Assembly: GCA_902497215.1 (NCBI GenBank)
Contig: CABVEH010000018.1
Coordinates: 1 to 11,629, forward strand
Origin: an uncultured Eggerthellaceae bacterium
GTDB lineage: Bacteria; Actinomycetota; Coriobacteriia; Coriobacteriales; Eggerthellaceae
Reading direction: 5' to 3'
Length of the DNA: 11,629 nt
The translations under genes were made by a program, and so were the position numbers. The notes beneath the pieces are model-generated. The model had not been told where the DNA came from. It worked only from the letters and a program-made list of their open reading frames with translations, and made no database searches. Below, piece by piece: positions 6,631-11,629 of this stretch. Numbering within the stretch: position 1 is the stretch's first letter; each line of letters begins with the position of its first letter.

Positions 6631-9201
6631 CTATGCTCCTTCCACGATCTTGTCGATGGCGATCTGGCCGGTCTCGGCCTCGTAGGCGCGCTTGAACGCC
6701 TCGGGATACTGCTCGGCCAGCTCGAACACGTCCACCTTTTCCAGGTTCACGAGGAAGCTGTTCGTGACCTCGCCCGGAGCGTTCTTGGACGTGGTGTTGG
6801 ACGGGCAGATGAGGTTGTTGGCACCGGCTCGGTCGAACTCGCCGAGGACGATGTTGTCCACGCGGACGCCATGGTCCTGGTATACCGCGTGCGGGATGAC
6901 GCGCTCGGAGAGGCGGACTCCGCCAAGGACCGCGCCGCGCTCGTTGAACATCTTCACGATGTCGCCGTCTTCGACGCCGAGCACCACGGCGTCCTTAGGA
7001 TTGACCCAGATGGGCTCGTACATGTACCCGTCGGGACCCTTGACCTTGCAGGTCTCGATCTCGCGGCACCAGGTGTTGTCGTCGTTTTGCGCATGCACGC
7101 GCCAACGCGGGTGGTTGGTGATGAGCAGGAACGGGTACTCCTCGGCGCGCGGGTGCAGGAAGCTCTCGGAGTGGGACTCGCCGTAGGGCACGAAGTGCGG
7201 CACCGGCGGGCGCTCCTCGTCGTCCGGGAAGAACTGCTCAAGCAGCGTGGACTTGAACTCGATGAGGCCGGTGGGGGTCTTCAGCGGATTGCCCTCGGGG
7301 TCGTCGTAGAACGGGCGCATGCCGCGCGGGTCGCTCTCCCAGTCCTCGGCGGTGGGCACCACGAAGTAGCCCTTTTCCATGAACTCCTCGTAGGAAACCA
7401 TGTCCTGGACACCGGAGTTGTCGAAGCCCTTCTTTATGAGCTCGTCCTCGGTGCCGCCCACGTACTCCTCGTAGAGGCCCAGCTTCTTGGCCACCTCGCC
7501 GACGGCCTCGAAGTCGGACAGCGACTCGCCGACGTGCGGGATCGCCTGCTCCTCGTGAATGAGCATGTTGTACTGGCCGCTGAACAGGTCGCTGGAGATG
7601 TCGCGGACCTCGAGCTTGGTGGTGGTAGGCAGGATGATGTCCGCGAACAGGCAGTCGTTCTCAAGCCAGGGGTGCTGCGCCAGGATGAACTCGAGGTTCG
7701 GATGCTGCAGTGCGCGCTGCATCTCGAAGCCGCCGTTCCAGCAGGTCTGCCAGCAGGGGCTGTCGGTCCAGATCATGTGCAGCTCGTAGTCCCCGTCGTG
7801 CGGGAAATCCCACTCGACGACCTGGTCTTCGGCCGGGAGGCCGGCGATGACGTGGCCGCCGCGCCACTTCACGGGCGGGTTCGTGATGGCTTCGGGGATC
7901 AGGGTCTTCGGGATGAAGTTCACCGGATAGGTCAGCATGGCCCAGCCGTTGTACACCGAGGACAGGTCGGGCTGGCACGCGGAACGCGGCAGCGGGTAGA
8001 TCTCGTCGATGCCGAAGAGGCCCCAGTCCATGAAGTTGATCTGGCCTGCACCCGGCTTGCCCAGTCCCTGCATGGCGAGCAGTGCCACTTCGAGGCGGGC
8101 GGGCTCGCTGGAATAGGCCGCGCGGATGAGGCCGCCGCCGGCGCAGTGCGCGATGGACACCGAATGGGCCGCCCAGTAGCGGGCAAGCGCCTTGATCTGG
8201 CGCTCGGGGATGCCCGTGATGGGCGACGCCCACTTCGGCGTCTTCGGCACGCCGTCCTCGACGCCCATGATGTAGTCCTTGAAATCGTCGAACCCGACGC
8301 AGTGCGTCGCGACGTAGTCCTTGTCGTAGCTGTCTTCCTTGATCCACACGTAGGCAAGCGCGCAGTGCAGCGCCGCGTCGGTGTTGGGAAGAATGGGGAT
8401 CCACTTGCCCTCGTGGGCGGCGCCGGTGTAGTTCAGGTCGGGCGAGATGAAGATGGACTTCAGCCCGACGTCGTGGAGCCAGCGCACCAGGCGGCCAGGC
8501 TGCATGCCGCCCCAGCCCCATGGCGTGGTCTCAGGGTCGGCGCCCCAGTACAGCACCGCGTCGCCGTTCTCGGCTATGTCCTGGAAGAGGTTCTGCACGT
8601 GGCCCTGCTTGCCTACCGGGTCCATGCCCCAGATGTGCTTGGCGCCCCAGGTCCAACCTTCCCAGCTGTCGGGCTGGCGGGCTTGCAGCGTGTAGCCGCC
8701 CATCAGGTCGAGCAGCTTGCCGGGGCAGCCGTGCGCTGCGTGGATGATCTTGGACTCGCCATGGCCGTCCACCTGCGCTAGCACGGCGAGCGGGCCATAC
8801 TCCTTATGGATGCGCTTGAGTTCGGATGCGATGATGTCGGTGGCTTCGTCCCAGGAGATGCGGCGGTACTTGGATATGCCGCGGGTCTCGGGATGGCGGT
8901 CGCCGTTGGGGTCCCAGTCCACGCGGATCAGCGGATAGGGCACGCGGTTCTTCGAGTATACGCGCTTTTTGTACGCGTACTGAAGCGGCGACGGCATCGT
9001 CTTGTCCTTGGGTTCCAGCACGGCGCCGTTGACCTCGATGCGCCACGGGCGCATGTCGGCGATGTCGTAGGCGTCATCGTAGTGCATGGGGCGGATGCGG
9101 AGAATCTTCCCGTCCTTGACGTCGACGGCCGCGGAGTTGGACCCAAGTCCGAAGCCGCACAGGCCGAGCGATTTGTAGACTGTCTTCACGTCGTTTGACA
9201 T
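6631..9201 (-). CDS. Molybdopterin catalytic subunit, pyrogallol transhydroxylase / catechol dehydroxylase type, 856 aa
   Basis: DMSO-reductase-family enzyme binding bis-MGD molybdenum. The ATG at 9199-9201 is chosen because AGAGGTG precedes it and family similarity (SLGLCGFGLGSNSAAVDVKDG) starts soon after; 41 upstream in-frame codons look like non-coding leader. There is no twin-arginine signal and no N-terminal Cys motif, so the enzyme should be cytoplasmic and carry no Fe-S cluster in this subunit. Marks of the fold: RRISWDEATDIIASEL (113-128), PDSWEGW (177-183), ADIILPTTTKLEVRD (520-534) and the C-terminal MGD-binding domain (about 690-825, LLITNHPRWRVHAQ, GDIVKMFNERG). By analogy with Pelobacter transhydroxylase, S179 is the likely Mo ligand and H147, D178 and perhaps Y402 are acid-base candidates; this alignment is by eye. 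Likely chemistry: removal or transfer of an aromatic hydroxyl. The exact substrate (for example a catechol, pyrogallol or polyphenol) is not determinable here. Confidence 0.92.
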   Translation of the reverse strand: MSNDVKTVYKSLGLCGFGLGSNSAAVDVKDGKILRIRPMHYDDAYDIADMRPWRIEVNGAVLEPKDKTMPSPLQYAYKKRVYSKNRVPYPLIRVDWDPNGDRHPETRGISKYRRISWDEATDIIASELKRIHKEYGPLAVLAQVDGHGESKIIHAAHGCPGKLLDLMGGYTLQARQPDSWEGWTWGAKHIWGMDPVGKQGHVQNLFQDIAENGDAVLYWGADPETTPWGWGGMQPGRLVRWLHDVGLKSIFISPDLNYTGAAHEGKWIPILPNTDAALHCALAYVWIKEDSYDKDYVATHCVGFDDFKDYIMGVEDGVPKTPKWASPITGIPERQIKALARYWAAHSVSIAHCAGGGLIRAAYSSEPARLEVALLAMQGLGKPGAGQINFMDWGLFGIDEIYPLPRSACQPDLSSVYNGWAMLTYPVNFIPKTLIPEAITNPPVKWRGGHVIAGLPAEDQVVEWDFPHDGDYELHMIWTDSPCWQTCWNGGFEMQRALQHPNLEFILAQHPWLENDCLFADIILPTTTKLEVRDISSDLFSGQYNMLIHEEQAIPHVGESLSDFEAVGEVAKKLGLYEEYVGGTEDELIKKGFDNSGVQDMVSYEEFMEKGYFVVPTAEDWESDPRGMRPFYDDPEGNPLKTPTGLIEFKSTLLEQFFPDDEERPPVPHFVPYGESHSESFLHPRAEEYPFLLITNHPRWRVHAQNDDNTWCREIETCKVKGPDGYMYEPIWVNPKDAVVLGVEDGDIVKMFNERGAVLGGVRLSERVIPHAVYQDHGVRVDNIVLGEFDRAGANNLICPSNTTSKNAPGEVTNSFLVNLEKVDVFELAEQYPEAFKRAYEAETGQIAIDKIVEGA

Positions 9202-9339
9202 TCCAACACCTCTCTTGTTGTCGGTTGGTTCGTTGGCTCTTCGTGCCACGAATAGGGCTTGCAATCCTTCCTTTCTTCGAGTACATTCCTTTGTCGATCC
9301 CACGTTCAATCCACTTATTGCCAAGCCGAAGCTGATTCG

Positions 9340-9368
9340 ACTCTACGGGCTGCGCAAATCCATGACAA
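9340..9368 (-). promoter_or_regulatory. Promoter of the molybdoenzyme operon
   Basis: Read leftwards, TTGTCA (9363-9368) and TAGAGT (9340-9345) are spaced by exactly 17 bases, matching the sigma70 consensus at five and four of six positions. Transcription would start near 9333, giving a leader of about 130 bases before the ATG at 9201. The -35 box is weakly non-consensus, which fits a promoter needing an activator such as the divergent LuxR protein. Confidence 0.55.
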
Positions 9369-9382
9369 TCGCGTGCGCTGCC
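9348..9382. promoter_or_regulatory. Inverted repeat centred on the operon's -35 box (candidate operator)
   Basis: GGCTGCGCA (9348-9356) and TGCGCTGCC (9374-9382) are inverted copies matching at 8 of 9 positions, separated by 17 bases. The symmetry centre (9365) falls inside the proposed -35 hexamer. A dimeric regulator bound here could control the enzyme operon. Seen in sequence; function inferred. Confidence 0.4.
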
Positions 9383-9394
9383 TGATTTTGGTCG

Positions 9395-9415
9395 AAACGG
9401 CGTCAAAAACGGCGT
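9395..9415. promoter_or_regulatory. Tandem direct repeat AAACGGCGT (candidate activator site)
   Basis: The nonamer AAACGGCGT occurs at 9395-9403 and again at 9407-9415, a period of 12 bases. It lies about 62-82 bases upstream of the proposed enzyme-operon start point and about 115 bases before the LuxR-type gene, a fitting place for an activator serving the divergent promoters. Confidence 0.45.
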
Positions 9416-9426
9416 TTAGGGCCTAT

Positions 9427-9448
9427 GGCCTGGAGTACTAGGCAGGCC
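9427..9448. promoter_or_regulatory. Small dyad in the regulator's leader
   Basis: GGCCTG (9427-9432) and CAGGCC (9443-9448) are inverted arms around a 10-base core that contains AGTACT. It lies about 80 bases before the regulator start and could be an autoregulatory site. The rest of the 328-base gap 9202-9529 contains the promoter and repeats listed separately; no clear -35/-10 pair was found for the rightward gene. Confidence 0.3.
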
Positions 9449-9529
9449 GCGAAAAAGGCACTGGAGCTGGGGAGACGTGCTGGTTGCACGAAGGAGAGCG
9501 TAGCAGCCGTCGCGGAGAGGGGACCGGAC

Positions 9530-11059
9530 ATGAACGACCTTGCAGCCACCGAGCGGGGAACGGCTCCGCTTCGGTTCAACCCGACCATCGGACTTGCCGG
9601 ATTCGGCGTGCTGCTGGGATGGCATTTCCTCATCCTCTACTTCTCGTTCCCGATGGCCGGGGAGTTGATCCCCGCGGAATACGCGTTCTTGCGGCAGGTG
9701 GCGCTCAACGCGTCGCTCTGCGTCTTCTTCGGGCTGTTCGGCCGCCTCATGAAGAACCTGCCTCAGCGCGACGGGATCAAGTCCCACACCATCTCGTATT
9801 CCGCGACGGCCATAGGCGTGCTGGGGAACGTCCTCTTGTTGGCCAGCCCGACGCTGGGAATCGTATGGTCCATGGTGGCCGTCGCCATAATTGGCGCGTC
9901 TGAGTCGGTGCTCATGCTGTTCTGGCTGCGCTTCTACACCGAGACGGCTGAGAACTACACGGGCAAGTGCCTGGGCGCATCGGCGGTGCTGGCGTCGCTC
10001 ATCTGCTTCTTCACCTACCACCTGACCGTCGAGGTGTCGATGGTCGTCTTGGCGGCGCTGCCCCTGGCGTCGGGAGCGCTGCTCGTCTGCATGACGAAGG
10101 ACGTGCCCCTCAGGAAGAACGACCCGTCCGGCCTGGGTTCCGGCATTCCCGACTGGGGGCCGGTTCGCAAGCCCTACTGGAAGGCGACGGCGCAGCTCAT
10201 GGCCATGTCGCTTTTCTTCGGCGTCGTGCAGGGCTGCAGCTCCCCCGAGAAGACGCTGCTTCCGGCAGCCGACCCCGTCACGATCCTCGGAGCGGGGTTC
10301 GCCGGCGTCGTTCTGTTCGTCATCTACGCGCGCTCCGAACACCTGCCCGAAGTTGGTGCAGTGGTCAGCACGTCGCTCATGATGTACGTCGCCGGCATGA
10401 TGCTGCTGCCGTTCCACGTCCCCTACCTTTCGCAGGCGGCGGCGTTCCTCATCATGACCGGCTTCATCTTCTACTTCGTGCTCACGCTGGTCTTCATCGT
10501 GGACCTGTGCCGCACATTCGACCTGAACGCCACGATGGTCGCCGGCATGAACCAGGCGCTGGAGTACGCCATGTTCGCCATAGGCATAGTGGCGGGCAAG
10601 TTGCTGTGGGTGAGGTTCGCCGACGAGCACAGTCTGCCTTTCGGCATATCGCTGGTGGCAGTGCTGGCGCTGTATGCGATTACGCTGTTCCTGACCACCG
10701 ACCGGCCGCCTTGGAAGGCCGCCTACTACAAGCCTGCATGCCCTTCCGACCCCACCGCTGACAAGCGGCACGAAGAGGCCGCCGAGGTGGACGTTGTCGC
10801 CGTGCTGTGCGAGCGCTACACGTTGACCCCGCGCGAGATCGAGGTGTTCAGCCTGCTTGCGAAGGGCCGCAACGCCGAGTTCATCCAGAACGCGCTGGTT
10901 ATTTCGAATCACACCGTGAAGACCCACATCTACAACATCTATCGCAAGATGGACGTCCATTCCCTGCAGGACCTGCTTGATGTGCTGGACGCCGAGGAAG
11001 ACGCACAGGCGAAGAATCAACCCGCCGGTACGACGGCGGAAGGCGTCAACGGGGTCTGA
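9530..11059 (+). CDS. Membrane-spanning LuxR-type transcriptional regulator (12 TM + C-terminal HTH), 509 aa
   Basis: One-component regulator: residues about 20-400 contain twelve hydrophobic segments resembling an MFS-like membrane domain, followed by an acidic linker and a LuxR/GerE helix-turn-helix (about 430-490; LTPREIEVFSLLAKGRN, then SNHTVKTHIYNIYRKMDV). The HTH motifs, including the T-P-R-E-x-E-V start and the TVKTHI recognition helix, are intact. I chose ATG 9530 because GAGAGGGG precedes it at 7 bases; the frame stays open to 9425 but those codons cover the dyad and look non-coding. The DNA-binding domain sits on the cytoplasmic side, so the membrane part is likely the sensor for a ligand or for transport. 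It is divergent from the enzyme operon and upstream of a transporter. From family knowledge, this architecture is abundant in Eggerthellaceae next to inducible reductases and catechol dehydroxylases, making it the probable local regulator. Confidence 0.93.
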   Translation: MNDLAATERGTAPLRFNPTIGLAGFGVLLGWHFLILYFSFPMAGELIPAEYAFLRQVALNASLCVFFGLFGRLMKNLPQRDGIKSHTISYSATAIGVLGNVLLLASPTLGIVWSMVAVAIIGASESVLMLFWLRFYTETAENYTGKCLGASAVLASLICFFTYHLTVEVSMVVLAALPLASGALLVCMTKDVPLRKNDPSGLGSGIPDWGPVRKPYWKATAQLMAMSLFFGVVQGCSSPEKTLLPAADPVTILGAGFAGVVLFVIYARSEHLPEVGAVVSTSLMMYVAGMMLLPFHVPYLSQAAAFLIMTGFIFYFVLTLVFIVDLCRTFDLNATMVAGMNQALEYAMFAIGIVAGKLLWVRFADEHSLPFGISLVAVLALYAITLFLTTDRPPWKAAYYKPACPSDPTADKRHEEAAEVDVVAVLCERYTLTPREIEVFSLLAKGRNAEFIQNALVISNHTVKTHIYNIYRKMDVHSLQDLLDVLDAEEDAQAKNQPAGTTAEGVNGV

Positions 11060-11287
11060 ATGCGCGAATCTAAGGCCGAGCACGGGATGTGCCAGACGCC
11101 CGTTTCGCCTAGGATTGTACCCGCCAAGTCACAAGTCGAGAGCGCTGCGCCGCACCAAGGCCGCCACGGGCCGACGTCGAAGCGGTTCTCATGAAAGCGC
11201 CGTGCCGCAAGAGGGCTGCATCGGTCCGCGGCAACGCGCCTGCAACATCCCACGCTCGTCAACGCTCACCTTTACTAGGGGGTATAT
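11060..11287. other. Regulator-transporter spacer
   Basis: This 228-base gap contains no convincing gene, and no strong promoter or terminator hairpin was found. One stretch, GACGCCCGTTTCGCC (11095-11109), resembles the complement of the operator repeat near 9395 apart from a one-base insertion and one missing base. Whether the transporter has its own promoter or is read through from the regulator is open. Confidence 0.4.
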
Positions 11288-11629
11288 ATGACTGATTCAA
11301 CCAACACGCAGTTCCCCATGAGCAGACGGTGGCTCATCTTCTGCTCGGTGTTCTTCCTCGGCATCCTGACGTCGTTCGGGATGTTCAAGGCGCCCACCAT
11401 GTTCACCACCGAGTTCACCACCGAGCTTGGGTTCACGGAATCCAACATCGGATGGGTCATGTCGATGTTCACGCTCATCGGCGCCGTGCTGGCGTTTCCG
11501 GCCGGAGGGATCTTCGCCAAGCTTGGCGCGAAGAAGAGCCTCGTCATCACGGCGATCAGCCTCATCGTCGGCGCCGCCGGCGGAGCGCTTGCCACGAACG
11601 CCACGATGATGCTTGTCACGCGCTTCATC
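11288..11629 (+). CDS. MFS transporter, N-terminal part (cut by window edge)
   Basis: The first 114 codons of a major facilitator superfamily permease; the frame is still open at the right edge. ATG 11288-11290 has AGGGGG five bases upstream. The product starts with a short hydrophilic tail (MTDSTNTQFPMSRRW), then a membrane helix (LIFCSVFFLGILTSFGMF), a loop ending in TESNIGWVMSMFTLIGAVLA (helix 2) and PAGGIFAKLGAKKSL. This last stretch corresponds to the conserved MFS loop 2-3 motif G-x3-D/K-R-x-G-x-K/R in degenerate form, followed by helix 3 and the start of helix 4 (NATMMLVTRFI). No signal peptide is needed. Its place beside the regulator and enzyme operon suggests uptake or exchange of the aromatic substrate or product; this is inference. 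Confidence 0.9.
   Translation, partial: MTDSTNTQFPMSRRWLIFCSVFFLGILTSFGMFKAPTMFTTEFTTELGFTESNIGWVMSMFTLIGAVLAFPAGGIFAKLGAKKSLVITAISLIVGAAGGALATNATMMLVTRFI

Noticed and set aside
6616..8781. A 721-codon rightward ORF antisense to the molybdopterin subunit gene
   Set aside because: It is the shadow frame expected in G/C-rich DNA with strong third-position bias. It has a Val/Leu/His/Arg-rich composition, no ribosome site and no family similarity, whereas the leftward frame is clearly the molybdoenzyme.
9074..9286. A possible leader peptide starting at 9286 in the long leader of the enzyme operon
   Set aside because: The purine-rich AAAGGA abuts the ATG with no room for ribosome binding, and the frame runs through the main start without a regulatory run of codons or hairpins.
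9202..9324. N-terminal extension of the molybdopterin subunit to an upstream ATG at 9324, which might have been a signal peptide
   Set aside because: The 41 residues are hydrophilic and basic without a Tat or Sec pattern, have no ribosome site, and would begin only about 10 bases after the proposed transcription start. The ATG at 9201 has a good site.
9416..11083. A 555-codon leftward ORF antisense to the LuxR-type regulator
   Set aside because: Composition is His/Arg/Gln-rich without domains, and it lies entirely opposite a well-supported regulator; a codon-bias shadow.
11060..11197. A 45-codon rightward ORF beginning right after the regulator stop
   Set aside because: No ribosome site of its own, Arg/Ser/Pro-rich composition, and no recognisable pattern; taken as non-coding spacer.

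Overview
The window looks like chromosomal DNA of an anaerobic, high-GC actinobacterium of the Eggerthellaceae type (gut Coriobacteriia such as Eggerthella or Gordonibacter). This is inferred from two things: strong G/C third-position preference in the right two thirds, and a typical Eggerthellaceae gene set there, namely a DMSO-reductase-family molybdoenzyme, a 4Fe-4S partner, a membrane-spanning LuxR regulator and an MFS transporter. No species-level marker is present.

Left part (1-4917), an accessory region. The left edge carries a type I restriction-modification operon read leftwards: a complete hsdM (90-2675) whose stop overlaps the start of hsdS, of which only 31 codons are in the window. 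This block is visibly richer in A+T than the rest, as expected of a mobile defence locus. To its right are two small leftward membrane-protein genes (59 and 137 aa), an unrecognised leftward 163 aa gene, and a divergent rightward 117 aa gene related to GIY-YIG proteins but lacking the signature residues.

Right part (5068-11629), a catabolic module. Three leftward genes form one operon: a molybdopterin catalytic subunit without signal peptide (6631-9201), an Fe-S subunit that starts 5 nt after it (5804-6625), and a VOC/glyoxalase-fold gene (5161-5628) that ends in a strong intrinsic terminator (5068-5099). The two oxidoreductase subunits resemble the two-subunit pyrogallol-phloroglucinol transhydroxylase and the related gut catechol dehydroxylases. 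The Fe-S subunit shows the three-cluster cysteine pattern and C-terminal beta domain I recall from the transhydroxylase small subunit.

Divergent from this operon is a regulator with about 12 membrane segments fused to a C-terminal LuxR-type HTH (9530-11059), followed by the first 114 codons of an MFS transporter (11288 to the right edge). The shared control region (9202-9529) holds a good sigma70-like promoter for the enzyme operon, a 9-bp inverted repeat around its -35 box, a tandem repeat of AAACGGCGT upstream, and a second small dyad.

The likely logic is that the transporter brings in (or exchanges) a small aromatic compound, the membrane regulator senses it, and the cytoplasmic Mo/Fe-S enzyme removes or moves a ring hydroxyl. 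The VOC protein has an unknown accessory role. The actual substrate cannot be read from the sequence.
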